Shown piece by piece: positions 1 through 6,127 of a DNA stretch of 11,800 nt. Numbering within the stretch: position 1 is the stretch's first letter; the number at the start of each line of letters is the position of its first letter. The stretch is taken from NCBI GenBank assembly GCA_913064925.1, contig CAJYBN010000080.1, positions 1 to 11,800 on the forward strand, read 5' to 3'. The notes under the pieces were generated by a model. The model was not told where the DNA came from. It saw nothing but the letters and a program-made list of their open reading frames with translations, and searched no databases. Origin of the DNA: an uncultured Peptococcaceae bacterium (GTDB taxonomy: Bacteria; Bacillota; Desulfotomaculia; Desulfotomaculales; Desulfallaceae). The position numbers were made by a program, and so were the translations under genes.

Positions 1-34
1 GTGACTGGAGTTCAGACGTGTGCTCTTCCGATCT
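1..34 (+). other. Illumina TruSeq adapter remnant (not genomic)
   Basis: The first 34 bases match the Illumina TruSeq read-2/index adapter end to end. They begin GTGACTGGAGTTCAGACG and end in GCTCTTCCGATCT at base 34. The match is recalled from knowledge of the adapter, not found by a search. Genomic sequence starts at base 35. Read on the minus strand, the broken ureohydrolase frame runs into the adapter and ends in the artificial peptide QIGRAHV followed by a stop. Any protein predicted across this point has a false C-terminus. Confidence 0.97.
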
Positions 35-419
35 GATTTTGCCCGCCCCCACCGGCCAGGTGGTACTTGCCGAAGGCCTTTTGCAGGGGGATGGTCACCG
101 TGTGGCCCCCGCCCAGGAACAGGCAAAATTTCTCCGTAGCCAACAGCCGGTAAGCTCTTTCCTCCACCATTTAAAAATAGCGTTCCCATTGCAGGTCCAG
201 CGGCATATCACCCGCATCAAACACCTTCAGCTGGTTCAGGTACACGCCCGTTTCCGTAGTAGGGGGCAAATACCGGTACAGGTATCTGATTCGCTCCGGC
301 GCCTGGGCAGTTCCCTTAGCGTAACTCACCGCCAGGTCGAATGGCACCCCCATGATGCACGCGCCGGCCTCTTGCAACTCTCCCGTCAATAATTCGCCCC
401 AGGGGTGGGGGTCGATCAT
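35..419 (-). pseudogene. Ureohydrolase (agmatinase/guanidinobutyrase-like), nonsense-interrupted and 3'-truncated
   Basis: This is the N-terminal part of an arginase/agmatinase-family Mn-dependent hydrolase, which releases urea from a guanidino substrate. The start is ATG at 419, preceded by AGAGGTGA seven bases upstream. Residues 24-45 (GVPFD, then G and PERIR) match the family's first conserved block, and FDAGD at 67-71 matches its DxGD element. A TAA at 173-171 then stops the frame after 82 residues. The same frame resumes at once with ATG (170-168) and encodes LGGGHTVTIPL around 110-80, the block carrying the first metal-binding His. GGGH replaces the commoner GGDH. The gene is then cut by the contig end before the DAHxD block. 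The spacing between the blocks fits the family, so the TAA looks like a point nonsense mutation or a base error near the contig end. Agmatinase is favoured by the neighbouring putrescine aminotransferase fragment, but the substrate cannot be read from this part. Confidence 0.75.
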
Positions 420-542
420 GCTTCCATCACCTCTTAACCTCTTAACCGCCGCGGCGCGAGCCCGACGCTTTGCTGGCGCAACGCCCGGTACCAATTCTTT
501 ACGTCAGGGTCAATATTCGCCCCGGCAGGGGCGGCCGGCGGC

Positions 543-1676
543 TTAAATGCCGCCGAACCAGTTCTTTGCCGGCAATATATTGCCGTCTATATCCTTGAAA
601 GGCATGGGCGGGCTGCTCTTTTGAGTTAACAAGGAGAGCTCCGTGGCAAAGGCGGTGACGCCGCCGGCGGAGATGGTGTCCAAGCCCAGGTCGTCGCAGA
701 GCCGGTTAAATTCCATGATGGTGCCCAGGTCGCTGATACCACAATTGGAGCCGGCCACGGACAGGGTTTCGTATTCGGGGCCTTCCACTGCAGCGCCGCC
801 GGCGCGTACGTAGTTGCCGCAGCCCAGCCCACAGGCGGTGCAGCCCTTATTGGCCGCCCTAGCGCCGGCCACGGCCTCGGCCTTTATGGCTTCGTATCCG
901 TCGCAAGTGCCCTGCTGATAGTTTTTGGTAGGCAGTATGCCGGCGGTCTGGGACAGCTCCACAATCATGGGTGTACCGTCGGTGTAAGCCCACAAGTTAG
1001 TATCGGTGAGAAGGTCGTTCTTAAAAGCCTCGTACGATGCAGCCATCAGCCCGGCGGCGTCGGCGGCCCGCACGCCCCCGGTGCCCCGTATCACCACGGC
1101 CTTCAGGTTCTTGGAGCCCATGACGGCGCCCACGCCGCCCCGCCCGGCCTGCCGGTAAAGGTCGGAGCTGATGCAGGCGAAGGGAACCAGGTTTTCGCCG
1201 GCGGGACCAATGGCCAGCACGCTGCAGTGTTCACCGTGAACTGCTTTAAGCTCATTTTCTACGCCGTGCGCCCCGTGCCCCCACAAATGGCCGGCATCCT
1301 TCACCTGAACCTGATCGTCCTCGATGAGCAGGTAAACGGGACTGCCCGCCCGGCCTTCAACGATTACAGCGTCATACCCGGCCCGCAGCACGCCGGTAGG
1401 ACAGACCTTAATGCATGCCCCGCATTTGTCGCAGCGGTCGACGTCCAGCGCCAGCCCGTGCGGTCCGTCGGTTATGGCGCCGGTTGGGCAGGCCTCCACG
1501 CACTGCCCGCACCGGTCGCGCAGCTCTGCGGTGTTGACCAGGTCACCCGGCCGGTAGACGGAAGTTACCCGCAGCCTAGCCAAGCCAGGGTTAAACACGC
1601 CCTCCTTGATGCCGGAGCAGGCTAGCTTGCACAGGCGGCAGCCAATGCACTTAGCGGGCTGGTATGTTAATTTCAC
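543..1676 (-). CDS. Ferredoxin-AOR fusion protein, truncated and composite
   Basis: The ORF has 377 codons, a GTG start at 1676 and AGAGG about eight bases upstream. Residues 1-97 are a polyferredoxin domain with Cys at 10, 13, 16, 20, then 56, 59, 63, then 82, 85, 88, 92, like the small electron-transfer subunit found beside some AORs. At about residue 98 (base ~1385) it changes without a linker to the AOR family. RAGYDAVIVEG aligns with residues 104-114 of the intact AOR at 2393-4138, so the first ~100 AOR residues are missing. AOR similarity runs through CTACGLGC (Fe-S ligands) and GPEYET to GLDTISAGG, about residue 340. The rest of the enzyme is absent, including the DPR..KG block and the fourth cluster Cys. 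The last ~30 residues do not continue that alignment; LPAKNW near the end recalls the LPTKNYQ motif seen at ~248-254, as if from another AOR copy. It may be translated, but catalytic activity is unlikely. Confidence 0.8.
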   Translation of the reverse strand: MKLTYQPAKCIGCRLCKLACSGIKEGVFNPGLARLRVTSVYRPGDLVNTAELRDRCGQCVEACPTGAITDGPHGLALDVDRCDKCGACIKVCPTGVLRAGYDAVIVEGRAGSPVYLLIEDDQVQVKDAGHLWGHGAHGVENELKAVHGEHCSVLAIGPAGENLVPFACISSDLYRQAGRGGVGAVMGSKNLKAVVIRGTGGVRAADAAGLMAASYEAFKNDLLTDTNLWAYTDGTPMIVELSQTAGILPTKNYQQGTCDGYEAIKAEAVAGARAANKGCTACGLGCGNYVRAGGAAVEGPEYETLSVAGSNCGISDLGTIMEFNRLCDDLGLDTISAGGVTAFATELSLLTQKSSPPMPFKDIDGNILPAKNWFGGI

Positions 1677-2097
1677 GCTTGAGCCTCTTTTGCTGCAAAT
1701 TTAAATTTACGGTTACGTTTCGAAAGTTATTACACTTAGGAAAGGCCTGACCCCCGGTTCTGGCGGCGGTGCAGCATACCGGGTTGCCGCCGAAAGTGGT
1801 GGTATGCAGGAAGGGGTTTTCTACCAGCTTTTCCCAGATAGGCTTGCGGGCTATGGTAGCCCCGATAGGCATGATGCCGCCTCCAAAAGCCTTGGCCAGA
1901 CAGAGAATGTCGGGCACCACGCCGCTGTGCTCGCAGGCGAACATGGTCCCGGTGCGGCCCATACCGGTTTGCACCTCGTCCAGGATCAACAGGGCGCCGT
2001 AGCGGTCGCACAGCTGGCGCAGCCTGGGTAGATAATCATCAGGCGGTATGATTACCCCTCCCTCGCCCTGGATGGGCTCCACGATCACCACCGCCAC
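1651..2097 (-). pseudogene. patA: Putrescine aminotransferase (PatA/YgjG-like) internal fragment
   Basis: Recognisable sequence covers only about 1756-2106, the PLP-binding core of a class III aminotransferase. It includes VEPIQGEGGVIIPP, LILDEVQTGMGRTG with the cofactor Asp (residue 40 of this frame), DILCLAKAFGGGIMPIG with the PLP lysine (69), and NPFLHTTTFGGNP. The CLAKA..GGG.MPIGA and NPFLHTTTFGGNP stretches resemble E. coli putrescine aminotransferase more than GabT, judged from memory. Family members are about 450 residues, so both ends are missing. Upstream, homology begins right at the T-tract of a terminator near 2109, with GEN preceding the GTG used here at 2097. Downstream, after TAAR, the frame enters the 29-bp repeat (1755-1727), which in the intact AOR encodes that gene's C-terminus in another frame. 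It then runs as meaningless sequence to 1651, overlapping the next gene's start by 26 bases. No ribosome binding site was seen. Confidence 0.8.
1727..1755. repeat. 29-bp direct repeat, copy 1
   Basis: These 29 bases (starting TTATTACACTTAGGAAAGG and ending GACCCCC) recur exactly at 2384-2412 in the same orientation, 657 bases apart. In copy 2 the sequence is the last codons (GSGLS), the TAA stop and the first bases after the intact AOR gene. Here the same sequence is joined to the interior of an aminotransferase gene. Copy 1 is therefore best read as the tail of a second AOR-like gene brought here by deletion or recombination. Confidence 0.9.
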
Positions 2098-2110
2098 GTT
2101 TTCACCGATA

Positions 2111-2149
2111 AAAAATAAAATGCCACCGGCGTAATGCCGCGCCGGTGGC
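2111..2149 (-). terminator. Rho-independent terminator downstream of the gabT-AOR operon
   Basis: A perfect 10-bp stem (GCCACCGGCG at 2122-2131, CGCCGGTGGC at 2140-2149) with an 8-base loop is followed on the minus strand by TTTTATTTTT (2120-2111). This is a textbook intrinsic terminator for transcripts from the AOR gene. The aminotransferase fragment begins within a few bases of its U-tract, with no promoter of its own visible between them. Confidence 0.85.
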
Positions 2150-2178
2150 GTGTTTGCGGGTTTTTCGCGCCCGCGTTA

Positions 2179-2218
2179 CCTGCCCGGTGTGTCTCGGAGT
2201 TGAGACATGCCGGGCAGG
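2179..2218. repeat. 17-bp inverted repeat (hairpin; possible plus-strand terminator)
   Basis: The left arm 2179-2195 (CCTGCCCGGTGTGTCTC) pairs with the right arm 2202-2218 (GAGACATGCCGGGCAGG) over 17 positions, 15 by Watson-Crick pairing and two as G-T, with a 6-base loop. On the plus strand the stem is followed by CAGCTTTTT (2219-2227), so it could end plus-strand transcripts. No plus-strand gene lies upstream to need it. It may instead protect or process the AOR mRNA. Confidence 0.6.
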
Positions 2219-2247
2219 CAGCTTTTTAATAATTATAACAAATATTG

Positions 2248-2291
2248 CCGTGTATCACTAATGAAACACTTGTCTCGCTAGTGATACACGG
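2248..2291. repeat. 13-bp perfect inverted repeat with 18-base spacer
   Basis: CCGTGTATCACTA (2248-2260) and TAGTGATACACGG (2279-2291) are exact reverse complements. The spacer is 18 bases, and no T-tract follows on either strand, so it is not a typical terminator. It lies about 100 bases past the AOR stop codon. An operator, a recombination or element end, or an RNA stem are all possible; nothing here decides between them. Confidence 0.6.
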
Positions 2292-2317
2292 TATACATTA
2301 CACAGCAAGCAGGGCTG

Positions 2318-2355
2318 GCGGTGCGGCGATGCCTTACAGGCCGCAGCCGCACCGC
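2318..2355. repeat. 10-bp perfect inverted repeat with 18-base spacer
   Basis: GCGGTGCGGC (2318-2327) and GCCGCACCGC (2346-2355) are exact reverse complements. The stem lies 30-70 bases after the AOR stop codon on the minus strand. The bases that follow on that strand (CAGCCCTGCTTGC) are not a U-tract, so this is more likely a 3'-end RNA-stabilising stem than a terminator. Confidence 0.5.
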
Positions 2356-2383
2356 TCGGTATCCAAATATTCAAAATTTACAA

Positions 2384-2412
2384 TTATTACACTTAGGAAA
2401 GGCCTGACCCCC
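2384..2412. repeat. 29-bp direct repeat, copy 2 (3' end of intact AOR gene)
   Basis: This copy is identical to 1727-1755. It covers the final codons and stop (TAA, 2395-2393) of the intact AOR gene plus nine downstream bases. The sequences diverge on both sides of the two copies, with only a loose AT-rich likeness (GTAAATTT) downstream on the minus strand. Confidence 0.9.
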
Positions 2413-4138
2413 AGCCGCGGAGGCGGTAGTAGTCGTTGAGCATTTGGCTCAGCTCTTCGGGCGTGATGCCGTTTTGCCCGTCGTTGATCTTTTCCTTGAA
2501 GAGCCTGGGCGGCAGCCAGTCGTCTTCCCTGCGCAGCCCCTGCTGCAGGTTGAACTGGCGGGTGGCGTCGACGACCCGGTTGGCCACGGCCCACAGGTCG
2601 TCCTTGGTGTAGTTCAGGCCGGTGAGTGCCCTGTTCAATTCCACCAGCCTTTCCCAGGGGATGAGGTCGCGGAAAAACACGCACAGGATTTGGGTGTTAA
2701 AAATGGTCAGGCGATTTTCGAAATCAATGAACAGCGCGGCTTTGCCCTCGGTGGTGGAGGGGTCGATCATGCCGGCTAGTTCGGGCTTGTAGAAGGTGGC
2801 CCGCAGGTGGCAGGCTCCCCTGGACGAGGTGGCGTAAGCCAGCCCCATGCCTTTCAGCACCCGGGGGTCGTACCCCGCGGGCTCCATGCCCTTGACGTGC
2901 ACGGCTAGCTCCTCCAGCTTCAGCTGCGCGGCGGCTTCCTTGATGCCCAGGGAAAGAATTTCGCCCAGGCCCCGCCGCTCGACGATCTGCTGCACCAGGT
3001 CCACCGCGGCCGCCATGTCCCCGTACCGCACGGTCGCGTCCAGCAAGCCGCGTTCCACGCCTTCCATGACCAGGCCCACCAAATTACCGGTGGTAATGGT
3101 ATCCAACCCGTAACGGTCGCACAGGTCGTTGAGGTAGGCTACCTTGTCCAGCGAGTCAATGGAACACAGGCCGCCGAAGGCGTAAATGGTCTCGTACTCG
3201 GGCCCCTCGATTTCCAACCCCGCGTAATCCCCCTCGGTGATGGAGGTGTGCTTGCCGCAGGCCATGAAGCAGTTGGGGCAGGCGGTAGCTTTAACTTGAA
3301 ATTTTTCCAGCAGGGTGTCACCGCACAGGTTCTCCCAGTTGGGGTCCACCCCCCGGTTCCAGTAGCGGTTGGGAAAGGCCTTGGCCCCGTTCATTATTTT
3401 CACCATAACGGTGGTGCCGTAGGTGCGGTAGTTATTCACCCCGGGATTGTCCTTGCCTTCTTCCCGGATTTGCTTGGCCACGGCCTTGAGCAGTTCGGGG
3501 TCGGCGATTTCGGCCTTGGCGCCGCCGTGGAATACCACCGCTTTCAGCTTCTTGGCGCCCATGACGGCGCCCAGGCCCGCCCGCCCGGCGGAACGCCAGC
3601 GGTTGTTTTCAATGCAGGCAAAGCGCACCAGCTTTTCCCCGGCCGGCCCGATGACCAGCGCCTGGGCGCCGGGGGCGTTCACCATGGCCAGCGCCTTTTC
3701 CTCGGCAGCGTAAGTATCCAGCCCCCACAGGGCGGAAGCATCGTGAAATACCACCCCGCCGTCGCTGACTTCTACGCAAACCGGGCTGTCCGCCGCCCCC
3801 TCGAACATAACGGCGTCGTAGCCGGCCCCGCGCATGGCCGGCGCCACCCGGCCGCCGGAATACGATTCGGCGTAAAACCCGGTGAGGGGCGACTTGGCGT
3901 AGACGCCGTAGCGGCTGTTGCCCACCATGGCGGTGCCCGTGGCGGCGCCCGTGGTGAAAATCAGCTTGTTGTCGGGACCGAGCGGGTCGGTGCCGGGCTT
4001 GACATGCTGCAGCAGCAGGTAGGATCCCAGACCCTTACCGCCCAGGTATTGTTCCAAAACGGCGTCGGGGATAGTTTCCACTGTGTAGCTTTTCCGGGTC
4101 AGGTCAACGCGCAGCAGTTTACCAAAAAAACCTTTCAT
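2393..4138 (-). CDS. Tungsten-type aldehyde:ferredoxin oxidoreductase
   Basis: The predicted enzyme is a cytoplasmic W- or Mo-bis-pterin and [4Fe-4S] enzyme that oxidises aldehydes to acids and reduces ferredoxin. The start is ATG at 4138, giving 581 residues, with GGGGAGGT six bases upstream; the longer in-frame opening to 4198 lacks this site. Family features in order are the N-terminal domain with LGGKGLGSYLL (32-42), SPLTGFYAESYSGG (83-96), GRAGLGAVMGAKKLKAVV (185-202), cluster ligands C287, C290 and C294 in CPNCFMAC, EGPEYET (311-317), YDPRVLKGMGLAYATSSRG (423-441) and the likely fourth ligand C486 in ILCVFF. Length and motif order are normal, so it appears functional. It lies 69 bases after the gabT-type gene, probably in one operon, which suggests the semialdehyde made by that aminotransferase as substrate. 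That assignment is an inference, because AOR substrate range cannot be read from sequence. Confidence 0.93.
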   Translation of the reverse strand: MKGFFGKLLRVDLTRKSYTVETIPDAVLEQYLGGKGLGSYLLLQHVKPGTDPLGPDNKLIFTTGAATGTAMVGNSRYGVYAKSPLTGFYAESYSGGRVAPAMRGAGYDAVMFEGAADSPVCVEVSDGGVVFHDASALWGLDTYAAEEKALAMVNAPGAQALVIGPAGEKLVRFACIENNRWRSAGRAGLGAVMGAKKLKAVVFHGGAKAEIADPELLKAVAKQIREEGKDNPGVNNYRTYGTTVMVKIMNGAKAFPNRYWNRGVDPNWENLCGDTLLEKFQVKATACPNCFMACGKHTSITEGDYAGLEIEGPEYETIYAFGGLCSIDSLDKVAYLNDLCDRYGLDTITTGNLVGLVMEGVERGLLDATVRYGDMAAAVDLVQQIVERRGLGEILSLGIKEAAAQLKLEELAVHVKGMEPAGYDPRVLKGMGLAYATSSRGACHLRATFYKPELAGMIDPSTTEGKAALFIDFENRLTIFNTQILCVFFRDLIPWERLVELNRALTGLNYTKDDLWAVANRVVDATRQFNLQQGLRREDDWLPPRLFKEKINDGQNGITPEELSQMLNDYYRLRGWGSGLS

Positions 4139-4171
4139 TTCTTTACCTCCCCGGCAAATTAAATAATCTCC

Positions 4172-4196
4172 GCCGGTGCCGCGCCGCGGCACCGGC
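4172..4196 (-). promoter_or_regulatory. GC-rich hairpin between gabT and AOR genes
   Basis: GCCGGTGCC (4172-4180) and GGCACCGGC (4188-4196) form a perfect 9-bp stem around GCGCCGC, and the whole 25 bases are an almost perfect palindrome. It lies between the gabT stop (4208) and the AOR start (4138). On the minus strand it is followed by GGAGATTATTTAATTT, only loosely T-rich. A leaky terminator or an mRNA processing or stability element that sets the ratio of the two proteins is plausible. Confidence 0.6.
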
Positions 4197-4207
4197 AAGG
4201 CTGGTTT

Positions 4208-5512
4208 CTACCGGGAGACGGAAGCGATGGCATTTTCCAGCACTTCCATGCCCTTGTCCAGCTGCTCGTCGGTGATCACCAGCGGCACCAGGGTACGGAC
4301 GACGTTGCTGAAAATGCCGGCGCTGATGACGATAACCCCGTTCTCCACGCAGTACTTGGTAATGGCCGCCGTCTCTTCTTTAGCCGGCTCCTTGGTCTTG
4401 CGGTCCTTGACCAGCTCGATGGCGTTCATGGCGCCCAGGCCGCGCACGTCGCCGATGATGGGGTACTTCTCCTGCAGCTGCTTCATGCGGTTAAGCACTT
4501 TCTCCCCAATAACTGCAGCGCGCTCGGGCAGGTTTTCTTTCTGCAGGTACTCGATGGTGGCCAGCCCGGCCACACAGGATACCGGGTTGCCGCCGAAGGT
4601 GCCGCCGATATGGGCCGGATCGGGGGCGTCCATGATTTCCGCCCGGCCCACCACGCCGCCCAGGGGCATGCCGGAAGCAATGGACTTGGCCACGGTCATG
4701 AGGTCGGGCTCCACTCCCCAGTGCTCGCAGGCGAACATTTTGCCGGTCCTGCCGAAGCCGGTCTGCACTTCGTCCACTATGAACACGATGCCGTGCCGGG
4801 CGCAGATCCTCTGCAGGCCGGGCAGGAATTCCGGCGGCGGGACAATAAATCCGCCCTCGCCCTGCACGGGCTCAATGATCATGGCCGCCACGTTTTCCGG
4901 CGCCACTTCCGCGGCAAACACCCGCTCGAATTGCTCCAGGCAGTGCAGGCCGCACTCGGGATAGGTGGAATTGAAGTGGCAGCGGTAGCAGTACGCCGAA
5001 GGCACCTTGTACACCTCGGGGGCAAAGGGCCCGAAACCGAACTTGTACGGCTTCACCTTGCTGGTAAGGGTCATGGTCAACAAGGTCCGCCCGTGAAAAG
5101 CGCACTCGAAGGAAATAATGCTCGGTCGCTTGGTATAAAACCTGGCAATTTTAACGGCGTTTTCCACGCACTCAGCCCCGCTGTTCACAAACATGGCCCG
5201 CTTTTCAAAATTACCGGGGCTGATTTCAATCAACTTTTCCGCCAGGTCCAGGTACTGCTCGTACATGGTTACCATAAAGCAGGTATGCAGCAGTTTCTCC
5301 GCCTGGTTCTTGACGGCCTCCACCACGAGGTCGGGACAGTGACCGGCATTGAGGGTGCCGATGCCGCCGTAAAAATCAATATACTCCTTGCCGTCGACGT
5401 CGATGAGGGTAGCACCCCTGGCCTCCCGGACGAAAATCGGGGTGGCGTTGGATATACCCCGGGATACAAGTTTCTTTCTCCTGGCCAGCAATTCCTCTTG
5501 CCTGCTACTCAT
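4208..5512 (-). CDS. gabT: Class III aminotransferase, 4-aminobutyrate (GabT)-type
   Basis: The PLP-dependent, 434-residue enzyme probably moves the amino group of GABA or another omega-amino acid to 2-oxoglutarate, giving a semialdehyde. The start is ATG at 5512 with GGGAGGT seven bases upstream. The visible signature set is complete: MFVNSGAECVENAVKIAR (107-124) for PLP phosphate binding, SFECAFHGRTLLTMTLT (134-150), IIEPVQGEGGF (212-222), VDEVQTGFGRTG with cofactor Asp247, TVAKSIASGMPLGG with PLP Lys276, and GGTFGGNPVSC. A four-cysteine stretch, C175, C178, C187 and C191, follows the HGR block. Length is normal for the family. It is the first gene of a likely operon with the AOR downstream, and it diverges from the permease at 6184. 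GABA is the best guess from MPLGGVVGRAEIMD-type motifs. 5-Aminovalerate, beta-alanine or related amines are possible. Confidence 0.88.
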   Translation of the reverse strand: MSSRQEELLARRKKLVSRGISNATPIFVREARGATLIDVDGKEYIDFYGGIGTLNAGHCPDLVVEAVKNQAEKLLHTCFMVTMYEQYLDLAEKLIEISPGNFEKRAMFVNSGAECVENAVKIARFYTKRPSIISFECAFHGRTLLTMTLTSKVKPYKFGFGPFAPEVYKVPSAYCYRCHFNSTYPECGLHCLEQFERVFAAEVAPENVAAMIIEPVQGEGGFIVPPPEFLPGLQRICARHGIVFIVDEVQTGFGRTGKMFACEHWGVEPDLMTVAKSIASGMPLGGVVGRAEIMDAPDPAHIGGTFGGNPVSCVAGLATIEYLQKENLPERAAVIGEKVLNRMKQLQEKYPIIGDVRGLGAMNAIELVKDRKTKEPAKEETAAITKYCVENGVIVISAGIFSNVVRTLVPLVITDEQLDKGMEVLENAIASVSR

Positions 5513-5922
5513 TTTTTATACCTCCCGCGTAGTAATTGAATTTGTCGCGCAGCACCGGAAAAAACTCAGCCCACATAAAGGGTTTTAACATAATACCCCG
5601 CAAAAAGCGGGCTACAGCAATGGTTGTTTAGATGGGGTTACAATTAACAATTGAGCCTGATTAAAACATATTACTAACGGCGACAATAATGTCTTTCCAC
5701 CGGAACGCTTTTCTCATGTCATTTACATGCAAAAATGTTACCTGATAAGACTTTTATACGTAAAAAACTACTGGAATCAACCCGCCAAATTATGGGCACG
5801 CAATAACAATAAATGGACTATTGCCTTGTCCGGCTAAAGGGTATAAGCTCAAGGAGCAGCAACAACCGGCCAACCTATTGCGCAAAACCCCCTGGATTTT
5901 TACCACACTTGATGCATTACCA

Positions 5923-5942
5923 AAAATAGATAATTCTATTTT
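5923..5942. promoter_or_regulatory. 8-bp perfect dyad upstream of permease (possible regulator site)
   Basis: AAAATAGA-TAAT-TCTATTTT is a 20-base sequence with perfect 8-bp arms. It lies about 170 bases upstream of the sigma-54-like promoter of the permease, a usual distance for an activator (enhancer-binding protein) site. It is AT-rich, so chance is possible, and the binding protein is unknown. Confidence 0.35.
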
Positions 5943-6110
5943 GCATTCTGGCGGGCCGCATTTTACCTGGCCTGCCGCTCCATGGCCGGGTAATAATTGA
6001 ATAACAATGCTAAAATGCATGGTTTGTTATGTATTTATTTCAATTTATTTACAAAATTTCATTTATTTGCTACCAGAAAAAATCAGGAAAAAATTTCGAC
6101 AAATTTTTTA

Positions 6111-6127
6111 TTGGCATGTTATTTGAA
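6111..6127 (+). promoter_or_regulatory. Candidate sigma-54 (-24/-12) promoter for the permease
   Basis: TTGGCATG-TTAT-TTGAA matches the -24/-12 consensus (TTGGCACG-N4-TTGCA) in the -24 GG, the spacing and the TTG. The usually invariant C after that G is an A here, and the C of CACG is T. Transcription would start near 6137-6140, about 45 bases before the TTG start. No good sigma-A -35/-10 pair was found in this stretch. The CBS-domain gene at 11453 could belong to a class of regulators that act with sigma-54, but its output domain is outside the window. Confidence 0.45.

Noticed and set aside
3248..4162. Long plus-strand open frame (304 codons) opposite the AOR gene
   Set aside because: It is the antisense shadow of a clearly real AOR; its translation shows no family motifs and no ribosome binding site.
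4139..4198. Twenty-residue longer start for the AOR gene
   Set aside because: The extra residues come from the intercistronic hairpin and ribosome binding site; family homology starts at ATG 4138.
4610..5539. Plus-strand open frame (309 codons) opposite gabT, and another at 4176-4964
   Set aside because: Both are shadows of the aminotransferase gene in GC-rich DNA; their translations show no recognisable domains.
5790..6020. 76-codon minus-strand frame in the gabT/permease spacer
   Set aside because: No ribosome binding site, no recognisable motif and atypical composition; probably chance.
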